Virus record (IMG/VR): IMGVR_UViG_3300021389_000029
Location: 1-54,338 of that record
DNA length: 54,338 bases
Direction: 5' to 3' (one strand)
DNA from: a virus
A model generated the notes under the pieces. That model was not told where the DNA came from and did not search any database. It was given only the letters and a program-made list of their open reading frames with translations. A program made the translations under genes and the position numbers. Below, piece after piece: positions 46,862 through 54,338 of this stretch; within the stretch, counting starts at the first letter, position 1, and every line of letters starts with the position of its first letter.

Positions 46862-47783
46862 ATTAGGAGATCGATGTACTGGTCATGGTTGTCACCCGCC
46901 TCGACCGAATAGATCAGCAAGTACAGATGTATTTGTAAATAGTAAGGGAGCACATAGAAAAGGCGATGGATGGCATGTTCATGTATGTCCACCAAAAATA
47001 TATGCGCCGCACGGTTCAATTCTCGCGGCCGGTTCATCGTCAGTTTTTGCAAATGGAAAACCAATCGGAAGAATAAACGATCCAGTTGCGTGTGGTTCTT
47101 ATGTTCGAGATGGAAGTGGAAATGTTTTTGCTGGAGATAGTTCTCCACCTGTGCCACCTTTATCGGATGTTCCGGTAGATATCTCGCAAGAACATGAAGA
47201 TTATATGAAAGAAGGAATAATTACCGCGCCAAAGAATAGTGAAACTTTTGAATATGGTGATGGTGGAATATCTAATGGCGATGGTGGATACTTATCAAAT
47301 AATACAAGTCCTGTAAATAATGTTACTGGACCACAAGATGCTCCAATAGAAGATAATAGTGTTCCATTTGAAAGAGTTGATGATCCAACATTGAATTTCT
47401 TACCACACACAGATTCTAGAATTGAACCAGCACTGAAAAATATTCTTATTGAAGTTGCTAAAGAATGGGGCCGGACACTTGATATAACCAGCGCCTATCG
47501 CAGTCCAGAGTATAACAAAAAGGTTGGTGGGGCTAAAGGAAGTATGCATCAACAGGGTAAGGCTACCGACATTATAATGTCTAGTTATAGCAAAACCGAT
47601 AGGGCAAGATTTATTGATATATGCGTTCAAAAAGGAATAAAGGGTATTGGATTGTATAATACTTTCACTCACATTGATATTGGAGGCAAACGGGCATGGG
47701 GATCAAATGGCAGTAGAACAAGTATTCCAAGATTCCCTTGGGCGATATCTACTTTGAAAAAACATGGTTATGCTACTGGTTGA
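46845..47783 (+). CDS. PAAR spike-tip protein fused to an M15 peptidase
   Basis: A 312-residue, two-domain protein. Residues 1-~98 form a PAAR domain: MPAVTRLGDRCTGHGCHPP, then D-V-F-V-N, HGSILAAGSSSVFANGKPIG and RINDPVACGS, with His14, His43/45, Cys48 and Cys83 as candidate metal ligands. Residues ~185-312 look like an M15A-type peptidase: LDITSAYRSPEYNKKVGGA, SMHQQGKATDI (His235, Asp242) and FTHIDIGG (His276). The linker (~100-180) is Gly/Asn/Pro-rich. PAAR proteins such as T4 gp5.4 cap the gp5 needle and sharpen it; here a wall-cutting enzyme would ride on the tip. T4 gp5.4 is only ~97 residues and has no peptidase. The ATG lies within the end of the previous gene (17-base overlap). Confidence is high for both domains. 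Confidence 0.85.
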   Translation: MPAVTRLGDRCTGHGCHPPRPNRSASTDVFVNSKGAHRKGDGWHVHVCPPKIYAPHGSILAAGSSSVFANGKPIGRINDPVACGSYVRDGSGNVFAGDSSPPVPPLSDVPVDISQEHEDYMKEGIITAPKNSETFEYGDGGISNGDGGYLSNNTSPVNNVTGPQDAPIEDNSVPFERVDDPTLNFLPHTDSRIEPALKNILIEVAKEWGRTLDITSAYRSPEYNKKVGGAKGSMHQQGKATDIIMSSYSKTDRARFIDICVQKGIKGIGLYNTFTHIDIGGKRAWGSNGSRTSIPRFPWAISTLKKHGYATG

Positions 47784-47790
47784 TATTTGT

Positions 47791-47798
47791 TATAAATA
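47791..47798 (+). promoter_or_regulatory. T4-type late promoter, TATAAATA
   Basis: Exact octamer 19 bases before the ATG at 47818, followed by a TAGGAG ribosome-binding site at about 47804-47809. The short spacing means the transcript would have a very short leader. Confidence 0.7.
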
Positions 47799-47817
47799 AT
47801 ACATAGGAGATTTTTAA

Positions 47818-48735
47818 ATGGCAGGCGCATTTCCACTCAAGGCTATTGTACAAACTACCGGAGATGTTGTACTTGGAGAGTTTTTAGAATCTGATTTCGT
47901 TGGCATTTTAGACGGCGGAACTGGTGCAGGCGGTAATGGTGGACTCCCTGATACTGCCACCGATTCGGAAAAATTATTAGCAATAAAAGGTCAAGTAAGA
48001 TCAAATTTTGATTTGATAAAATTTGATACATATAATACATTGGCAGAACTACAATCTGAGGTTGCTGATAGTGGTCGTTTAGCTTTGCTTAATTCTAATT
48101 TATATTATTCAACTGGTTCTAGTTGGATAGCTCTTGCAGAAGCATTGACGGTCGATACTAATATTACGGGAAATATAGAATTTGCTGGTAGTATAATTTC
48201 GACATATGATCCAACTACAAACACTACAACTGCAAGTTTAGATCTTACACCATTGCAATCCGAACTTGATACGACACAATCAGCAGCAGGACTAAATGCG
48301 GATGGGACTTATACTGCCGATGGCACCACTAATTATTTGACAACCTCTACATCTTTGAAAGATTCTGATGGACTTCTGGATTCTGCTATATTCTCAGAAA
48401 GAACCAGAGCTATTGGCGTAGAAACAACAATTATTACAGATCAAAACACCATAGAAAATAACTTGCAAAATTTTGAATATTCCGGTCATACAAGCGCCCA
48501 AGTGTCTGCAGCGGGTAAAGTTAGTATTGCTTATGATATAAATACTGGCAAATTCGTACCTGATGATAATTTTGGAACTGGTGGGTTTATAAAATTTACA
48601 AAAACTAATGGTACAAGGGATGATATTCCATTGACAACTACATTTACAGGTAACGAAATGACCAGTGGTGAAGTAGATTTTTTCATGGCAAATGGCACAC
48701 AGGATAATATCGATCTCATTATTAACGGTGTGTAA
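47818..48735 (+). CDS. Short fibre-like structural protein
   Basis: A 305-residue protein. Its start, MAGAFPLKAIVQTTGDVVLG followed by EFLESDFVGILDGGTGAGG, matches the start of the fibre gene at 53603 (both G-D-x-x-x-L-x-E-F-L, then G-I/L-x-x-G-G-T-G-A), which suggests a common attachment domain. The middle includes YNTLAELQSEVADSGRLALL, a Y-Y-S-T-G-S-S-W segment and Thr-rich beta stretches. The C-terminus has two similar strands ending in N-G-T-x-D-(D/N)-I (TNGTRDDIPL; ANGTQDNIDL). No enzyme motif. It is probably a minor fibre or collar component. Confidence 0.62.
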   Translation: MAGAFPLKAIVQTTGDVVLGEFLESDFVGILDGGTGAGGNGGLPDTATDSEKLLAIKGQVRSNFDLIKFDTYNTLAELQSEVADSGRLALLNSNLYYSTGSSWIALAEALTVDTNITGNIEFAGSIISTYDPTTNTTTASLDLTPLQSELDTTQSAAGLNADGTYTADGTTNYLTTSTSLKDSDGLLDSAIFSERTRAIGVETTIITDQNTIENNLQNFEYSGHTSAQVSAAGKVSIAYDINTGKFVPDDNFGTGGFIKFTKTNGTRDDIPLTTTFTGNEMTSGEVDFFMANGTQDNIDLIINGV

Positions 48736-48743
48736 TTTTTTTT

Positions 48744-48751
48744 TATAAATA
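48744..48751 (+). promoter_or_regulatory. T4-type late promoter, TATAAATA, before P4
   Basis: Exact octamer preceded by a T-run, in the 60-base gap before P4; a TAGGAG site at about 48783 precedes the ATG at 48796. The spacing to the ATG (44 bases) is longer than for the other paralogues. Confidence 0.75.
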
Positions 48752-48795
48752 ATAAAAACAAACATGCACAGAATTAAAATTATAGGAGCACATAA

Positions 48796-51700
48796 ATGTC
48801 TATTTCAATAAACAGAAATGAAATTGTCCATATGGATGATTATTACAGAGATAGGAAAAGAGAGACCTTCAAACCACTAATCCAACAGATGTCCGAAGAT
48901 ATGTTGGATAATGGATTTAAAGATGTAGGTCCACAAATTACTAAGATTAGTATCAATGATGATAATTTAACACAATTTATCGATGAATTTATTTGTTTTT
49001 ATTACGATTCGAGTGTTGGTCAAGTTGGAAAAGGTGCCAGCGGTATAAATGTTTTTGGCAAGGTCGCGGATTATGATACCGGCACATCTGTGTACACCAA
49101 CCGAAATGAAGTTGGAAATTTAAGTGCTACGACATACTTTCTTGATGGAGAAAAAGGTAGTAGAATTAAAAAAATTGATGATATATACGACAATCCAAAC
49201 TGGAACGAAAATATTGCTAAAAAAATTCCAGCGATTGGATATCCCAATTATACTATTAGGGAAGGGACCCATTCGACGAACTCTAAAGACAATGCTATTA
49301 CAGGAACATCTAATTATCCGGCTGAATTCTTTAAAGCTACTGACGGAACTGCTATTACACACGTTTCTTCGTTGATTCCAAACTATACAAAGGAGGCAGA
49401 TAATCTAAACTGGGGCGATGAGGACGCACTGGAACTTGACACAAGTGTTTTTGGACAAGTATTAGGTCCAAATTCAGAACTTTTTGCATATTTAAATCCA
49501 CATCCAAATATGCGCGGAAGTACACAAGCAATAAGAGATTTTATTGCACCAAACTTTCCATCTAGTCCTTCAAATGGAGATACCCACACAATACATACGA
49601 ATGATGGTCCGGTCATCTATACATATGATGGTAGTATTTGGAATGGTGCAGACGGATCTACACATACCGGAACATCGACTTTAGATTCAAGTGTTCTCAG
49701 CGATGGAGGTAGTGTTAAAGGAATTCCATTTGGTTCTGGATGGAAAGATATAAATGATTTAGTTCCTTCAAGTGGATTTACCTGGCCCACTCAAGCCGGT
49801 GCTTATAAAGAACGTGGCGATCGGACAGATAATTCGCGGCCACTGGATTTAAAGGACGGACATTTTTATAAAAAAACGCCAGGGACCCCCGATATAGCGA
49901 CCGGTTCTGAAGTAATCCTAGTAGGCCTAGCAAGTGCAACAGAATATGCTGAAAAAGGTATTACAGATAGCACTGGATGGGACTTCATCACCACCGGAAC
50001 CCCCGACGCAACTGCGACCCCACCCACCACTTTGCCGCCAACGGCGTCCAGCAGCAAAGCAGGCCAGTCAACTTCTATCCCCGTATACCGAACTTTGCCT
50101 GCTTATCTTAATCAAGCAGGATATGTTGGATTGTCAGAGATTTCGAAAGCGGTATATTTGAACGAATTTAATAAAGTAAAAACTCTTCTTACACACCAAT
50201 CTCGAGGTGTTGTTATGCGGCCAGATTCTGCATCTGGAGTCAATACAAAAGCAACTATTAGAAATTATAGAAAAACTGTAGAAGAAAAAGGCCCAGACAC
50301 ACATGATTTTTGGATTTCAAATTATAAAGACGAAAACTTTTTTCCAGCAGGAACAGTAGAACCTAAAAAATTCGAAGGCGAATTGATGATTGGTTTTGAT
50401 TCGACATATAACAATAATGTGTTTCAAACTGGCGATGTATATACTTTCTCTTTTATCCATACTGCATTTGGCGCTGGAGCACAAACATTTACAATTCCTG
50501 TAGAAGTTGTACAAAGTACTGTAGCCGGATTCAGCAATTCAGTTTTTGAAGCTCTTTCAAAGAATCAATTATTTGATCCTGCATCCGGAGCATATTCTGT
50601 TGTAGATGGTGGCACTCTGTCTCCCAAGAGAAATGGTGTGTTAATTATAGAATCTAACAACATTGGTAGCAATTTGACGTCATCTGTTTCAAGAGTTGCA
50701 AGACCTATGGAGAGTTTTACTAATAATATACAATCATATATTGTAACTGATAACAACACACTATTCAATTCTACAATGACTAATGGCGATGGTGGTACGG
50801 CTTACACCTTAAACACATTTGAAAATGGATATGTACATGAAATTCAATTGCGCGGGTTTAGTGGCGCAAACAACGATGATGAATTTGAGTTCACAATAAA
50901 TAATCTGTTAGATGAACTTCCTAATGGTGGACTGGCAGATGTAAATAATCCAGCACTCAGAAGTGAAACTATTTACTTTAAGACAGGTGTTGCATTAAAC
51001 TCAGGTCAATTAACAGAGGCCATAGCTGCTAAGATTAGACAAAACGCATATATGAATAAGTATATGGAAGTTATATCAAATTCAAATGCTATTACTCTCA
51101 GATATAATAGACTTTCTTCTGGATATATGAAAAAGGGTGATGTTGGAAAAAGTCATGGATTACTTGCTGCAAATAGTGTCGCCCAAGGCGGCACAGGATC
51201 CGTATTGTTTACTGGCAAAACAGTAGGACAGACAAATTCCGAAGAATTTTCTATAAATGGTATCGCAGAAGAGGATGTTCCTGCCGCAGCAAAATTCAAT
51301 ATTGTGGGTAATGCTGTTTCCGGTTCTACTAATATAACTGCAATGCGAGTTGCAGCGGACGGAACATCTGCATCTACAGATACCACATATCTCGCTGCAA
51401 CGCTTCTAGATGAGAATGATTTTACTCCTGCTAAAACTGTAGACACAACCGGAGATCCATTCAACTATCGTGGAGATAATGGCGCAGTCGAAGTGATTCA
51501 AGTGGGGTTAGGAACATCTATTAAAAGAGTTAGATTAGAATTTCCTTTGGCGAGAGATTTAGGTACTTTTGCGATGCCGGTTCATGGGCAATATACAGCT
51601 TATGTTGCTCCAGCAACCAGTAGAAAAACTTCGTATTTTTCATCATATGAACAAATGGTGCTTGCTAAAAAGACGGGCAGACCAGAAGGTCCACAAGTTT

Positions 51701-53514
51701 CTTTCGATTCTATTGTAATTGCACAACACCCAAATACTTCACATGGCGGAGTTCAAAATGGTATAGTAGGTTATGAAGAGTTTGAAACTTATTCTCACGA
51801 TATTGATATTGAAACTTTCGAATATATCACAGATTATTCTATGGGTCCAGTAGTATTAGAAACCGATAGACTTCACAAATTATCGGGTTATCCAACTGGC
51901 AGAGAGGGTGAAATAGAAGGTGATCAACCTTGGAGAATAAGATTGAATATCACCAGAGGACATGAAATCCAAGAAGCTTCTCCTTATATTGCAGATGCAG
52001 TTTTGCAAGTTAATCCTGAGCAAGATTCTTCTAATTCTTTTGAATATTTACAAGTTCATGTAGCTACAGAATTTCAACTTAAAGGTGATGGAACTGTCGC
52101 AAAACCCGAGGGGAAAGATGGTCTCTCCGCTGTCACCACTATGAGAGAACCGGGCCATTTGGGTGGACTCAGACCCCAATATAAAGGGTATTTAGAAACT
52201 GCTGTTCATAAGGTAAATCCTTTTGTTCAAAGATCGAAACTTGACAGCGGAGTTAGAACTGGTTTTAATTTTAGTTCGGGAGTTGTCGGTATCCATCATT
52301 TCAATGATAGTCATGAACTGATGTTGGATCACTCATCAGTATTTACTCAAGAAGTCATTGCGGTGCCAGCATCGGGCAGCGGCGCCACGGCCGTGACCGC
52401 CGTAGCAGGCGTACCGAAGTACTTTTCTGTTGGCGGCGAGGGTGAAGGACAGATTCCATTAAAAGTGGTTGGATCAAGAATTATGACAGATTATGATTCT
52501 GGTATTTTAGTAAATGATGAGTATAGATATGAAGAACATTATTTGAGGGGTACATCTACAGAATTGGTACATGATACACCATATAATAATGGAAATTTAA
52601 GACTGCAAAAAGGATTGTTTAGAAGAACTGGGAAATCAAGATCAGATATTGCTCCAGCATATCCTATGAGTTATTATATGACAATTGTTGATCATGGAAT
52701 TGCATTTTATCTTAGAGATCAAGCTTCAACACAGGCAGATGATAATGCATTTTTTGTTGTACAAAGACATGTTCATTCTTCGGCAGAAGTTGGTAATGGA
52801 ACCACAAGTGCGCCTCAATTTCGTGCTGGTTATCCTGATATGGGAATTGATGGAAGTGATCATCAACCAATTCATTGTGTATATCAATCTTCAGAACCGA
52901 CATTGTTGTATTCTGATTTAGAACCACTCTTTACAGAAAAAGATTTGTCAAGAAGATCTTCTATTGCAAATATGGGACTATACGATCTTGAAGGAAATCA
53001 AACATTTGACTTTATGACATCAAGACTAGAATCAGCTGAGATGTCATCGGTAGATTTGGAAACTCAAAGTAGATTTAGAAGATTTGTTGTTCGAGAAAAA
53101 GATGTTCTAAAACCTTGGGATAGACATGTATTTGCTGGAGTTAATGAAAGAGATTCTACTTCTATTATAAATCCACTTGAACAACTATCTCTCAATGACC
53201 GTGGAAAACTTGTAATTCAATTTCCAAATAGATTGGGATCGCAAAGATTTATGTATACCGGCAGAGAAATTGATTTGATCGGTTTCTGTGCTGCTGGCGC
53301 GGTCGGACAAGATACTTTGATTAGTAGTGATAGGATGAGTACAGCCGGGCAAGGTGGTACGGGATCTGATGGCGATTATAGAAGATTGTATAGAGGGATG
53401 ATGTCAACTGGTGAGTTTGGTTCGGGGATGAGAATTCTTCTTCTAGTAGCAGAAAATGCTGCAGGCGATTCTATTATGCCTACCAATGCCGACATTAGAT
53501 TACTGGACAATTAA
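48796..53514 (+). CDS. Structural paralogue P4
   Basis: A 1572-residue family member. It begins MSISINRNEIVHMDDYYRDR (compare S-I-Q-R-N-E in P3). Family blocks: QPWRIRLNITR with LQVHVATEFQL and REPGHLGGL (nt ~51930-52170), block A (YPMSYYMTIVDHGIAFYL; STQADDNAFFVVQRHVH; nt ~52660-52780) and block B (FVVREKDVLKPWDRHVFA; TSIINPLEQLSLND; GSQRFMYTG; GSGMRILLLV; nt 53077-53450). It lies about 8.5 kb away from P1-P3, separated by the acidic/PAAR block, and is the most diverged in blocks A and B. GC-rich islands lie at 49991-50070 (encoding a Thr/Pro/Ala-rich stretch) and 52361-52420 (Ala/Gly/Val-rich). Its function is inferred as peripheral tail or fibre structure; no enzyme motif is seen. Confidence 0.7.
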   Translation: MSISINRNEIVHMDDYYRDRKRETFKPLIQQMSEDMLDNGFKDVGPQITKISINDDNLTQFIDEFICFYYDSSVGQVGKGASGINVFGKVADYDTGTSVYTNRNEVGNLSATTYFLDGEKGSRIKKIDDIYDNPNWNENIAKKIPAIGYPNYTIREGTHSTNSKDNAITGTSNYPAEFFKATDGTAITHVSSLIPNYTKEADNLNWGDEDALELDTSVFGQVLGPNSELFAYLNPHPNMRGSTQAIRDFIAPNFPSSPSNGDTHTIHTNDGPVIYTYDGSIWNGADGSTHTGTSTLDSSVLSDGGSVKGIPFGSGWKDINDLVPSSGFTWPTQAGAYKERGDRTDNSRPLDLKDGHFYKKTPGTPDIATGSEVILVGLASATEYAEKGITDSTGWDFITTGTPDATATPPTTLPPTASSSKAGQSTSIPVYRTLPAYLNQAGYVGLSEISKAVYLNEFNKVKTLLTHQSRGVVMRPDSASGVNTKATIRNYRKTVEEKGPDTHDFWISNYKDENFFPAGTVEPKKFEGELMIGFDSTYNNNVFQTGDVYTFSFIHTAFGAGAQTFTIPVEVVQSTVAGFSNSVFEALSKNQLFDPASGAYSVVDGGTLSPKRNGVLIIESNNIGSNLTSSVSRVARPMESFTNNIQSYIVTDNNTLFNSTMTNGDGGTAYTLNTFENGYVHEIQLRGFSGANNDDEFEFTINNLLDELPNGGLADVNNPALRSETIYFKTGVALNSGQLTEAIAAKIRQNAYMNKYMEVISNSNAITLRYNRLSSGYMKKGDVGKSHGLLAANSVAQGGTGSVLFTGKTVGQTNSEEFSINGIAEEDVPAAAKFNIVGNAVSGSTNITAMRVAADGTSASTDTTYLAATLLDENDFTPAKTVDTTGDPFNYRGDNGAVEVIQVGLGTSIKRVRLEFPLARDLGTFAMPVHGQYTAYVAPATSRKTSYFSSYEQMVLAKKTGRPEGPQVSFDSIVIAQHPNTSHGGVQNGIVGYEEFETYSHDIDIETFEYITDYSMGPVVLETDRLHKLSGYPTGREGEIEGDQPWRIRLNITRGHEIQEASPYIADAVLQVNPEQDSSNSFEYLQVHVATEFQLKGDGTVAKPEGKDGLSAVTTMREPGHLGGLRPQYKGYLETAVHKVNPFVQRSKLDSGVRTGFNFSSGVVGIHHFNDSHELMLDHSSVFTQEVIAVPASGSGATAVTAVAGVPKYFSVGGEGEGQIPLKVVGSRIMTDYDSGILVNDEYRYEEHYLRGTSTELVHDTPYNNGNLRLQKGLFRRTGKSRSDIAPAYPMSYYMTIVDHGIAFYLRDQASTQADDNAFFVVQRHVHSSAEVGNGTTSAPQFRAGYPDMGIDGSDHQPIHCVYQSSEPTLLYSDLEPLFTEKDLSRRSSIANMGLYDLEGNQTFDFMTSRLESAEMSSVDLETQSRFRRFVVREKDVLKPWDRHVFAGVNERDSTSIINPLEQLSLNDRGKLVIQFPNRLGSQRFMYTGREIDLIGFCAAGAVGQDTLISSDRMSTAGQGGTGSDGDYRRLYRGMMSTGEFGSGMRILLLVAENAAGDSIMPTNADIRLLDN

Positions 53515-53539
53515 TTTTAGTCAGTTAGTAAATTATGAG

Positions 53540-53577
53540 GGAGTCTGATAAAATCTCAAGGGGTAATATCAGACTCC
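53540..53577. promoter_or_regulatory. Perfect 11-bp inverted repeat between P4 and the fibre gene
   Basis: GGAGTCTGATA (53540-53550) pairs with TATCAGACTCC (53567-53577) around a 16-base loop. There is no T-run right after it, so it is not a standard terminator. A near-promoter CTAAATA (53577-53583) overlaps its right edge. It may be an RNA hairpin, a processing site or an operator. Confidence 0.6.
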
Positions 53578-53602
53578 TAAATAGTATTAAAAGAGGTTTT
53601 TG

Positions 53603-54338
53603 ATGGCTGACGTAACCCCAATTCGAGTCGTAGTTGATGGTTCTGGTGACACAACAGGATTAAGTGAATTCCTGTCCGGCGAAACACTAGGACTCGTACA
53701 CGGTGGTACAGGTGCGACCACAGCCGCGGGCGCGAGAAATAGTCTGGGGTTGCACTCTATTGCTGTAACTGGTAGTTGGACGCAATTATTAAATAAACCT
53801 GATACAGATGGTATACCAGAAGGTACTACAAATCTTTATTATACAGATGCTAGAGTTATATCATATTTAAACACTAATAGTTATGTCACCCAATCATATG
53901 TAGATAATGCAGTTTCTAATATTCTTGATGGCGCTCCTGGCGTATTAGATACTTTAAATGAACTTGCAGCGGCCATCGGCGATGATGCAAATTTCATAAC
54001 TACAATCAACTCAAGTATTTCTGCTGTTCAAAGTAATGTTGATGCATTATTTGGATCAAAATCTACAACTGATTTATCAGAAGGTACAAATCTATATTTT
54101 ACCAATGAAAGAGTTGATGATAGGGTTGCAAATCTGATCACTGATGGCGTTGGTATCACGAAATCGTATGATGACGCCGGAAATCTTTTAAATATCGCAA
54201 TAGATTTCTCCGAGTTTGATACAGATGATATCATTGAAGGAAGTGTAAATACTTTCCTCAATACCAGAACAACAGATGATTTATCTGAAGGTTCGACAAA
54301 TCTATATTTTACCAATGAAAGAGTGGACGATAGAGTAG
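53603..54338 (+). CDS. Tail fibre protein, N-terminal part (runs off the window)
   Basis: The frame opens at ATG 53603 (MADVTPIRVVVDGSGDTTGL) and stays open for 245 codons to the window edge. The N-terminus carries EFLSGETLGLVHGGTGATTA followed by A-G-A-R-N-S-L-G, the well-known phage fibre repeat pattern. Then comes SYVTQSYVDNAVSNILDGAP with LDTLNELAAAIGDD, and two units of T-(T)-D-L-S-E-G-x-N-L-Y-F-T-N-E-R-V-D-D-R-V, plus an earlier variant TNLYYTDARVISYL. These are standard trimeric tail-fibre shaft modules in T4-like phages. A ribosome-binding site AAAGAGG lies at about 53590. The receptor-binding end is outside the window. Confidence 0.85.
   Translation, partial: MADVTPIRVVVDGSGDTTGLSEFLSGETLGLVHGGTGATTAAGARNSLGLHSIAVTGSWTQLLNKPDTDGIPEGTTNLYYTDARVISYLNTNSYVTQSYVDNAVSNILDGAPGVLDTLNELAAAIGDDANFITTINSSISAVQSNVDALFGSKSTTDLSEGTNLYFTNERVDDRVANLITDGVGITKSYDDAGNLLNIAIDFSEFDTDDIIEGSVNTFLNTRTTDDLSEGSTNLYFTNERVDDRV

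Noticed and set aside
53567-53590. Terminator for P4
   Set aside because: The inverted repeat is perfect but is followed by TAAATAGTATT and not a T-run, so a rho-independent terminator is not supported.
1-54338. tRNA genes, integrase, transposase, homing endonuclease or reverse transcriptase (for a diversity-generating retroelement)
   Set aside because: None was seen in the translated frames or gaps; nearly all sequence is occupied by structural genes. The GC-rich islands are therefore not explained by a local retroelement.

Overview
This window is a late, virion-structure region of a large T4-like myovirus, most likely a marine one. The evidence is a T4-type baseplate gene order (tail-tube cap gp48/54-like, gp53, gp27-like hub, gp5 spike, gp25, gp6, a giant gp7-position protein, gp8), followed by DUF4815-type and fibre-like proteins of the kind common in marine T4-like phages (cyanophages, pelagiphages). 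The DNA is visibly AT-rich (not computed). The octamer TATAAATA, identical to the T4 late-promoter consensus, stands exactly in seven of the intergenic gaps. No host genes, tRNAs, integrase, transposase or CRISPR array were seen. The host cannot be named from this window.

Layout. At the left edge (1-80, minus strand) lies the 5' end of a divergent gene whose first 26 residues resemble the T4 gp4 head-completion family. Everything else reads rightward. 133-8704 holds the baseplate hub and wedge genes, packed with overlapping or abutting start and stop codons. 8707-23751 holds a 2090-residue gp7-position protein, gp8, and a 2336-residue DUF4815 protein. 23754-28120 holds a small coiled-coil protein, a fibre-like protein and a glycine-rich adhesin-like protein. 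28150-40255 holds three paralogous large structural proteins (called P1, P2, P3 here), each behind its own late promoter. 40345-47783 is an accessory block: an extremely acidic repeat protein, a large unrecognised protein, and a PAAR tip fused to an M15 peptidase. 47818-53514 holds a short fibre-like protein and the fourth paralogue (P4). A tail-fibre gene with repeat modules starts at 53603 and runs off the right edge.

How the genes work together. The hub (gp27-like plus gp5) and PAAR protein would form the membrane- and wall-piercing tip. Together gp5 and the PAAR protein appear to carry three separate cell-wall hydrolase domains. gp25, gp53, gp6, the gp7-position protein and gp8 would form the baseplate wedges. 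The DUF4815, glycine-rich, P1-P4 and fibre proteins probably form peripheral baseplate or fibre structures that meet the host. The most unusual content is the four-member paralogue family with its promoter cassettes, GC-rich islands and a shared identical DNA tract; the 14-residue acidic repeat protein; and apparent domain insertions into core baseplate proteins (cupredoxin-like in gp53, a carbohydrate-binding-like module in gp8, a LamG-like domain in the gp7-position protein, an FCCH-like domain in P1). Family names come from pattern recognition of the translated sequence; no database search was run.
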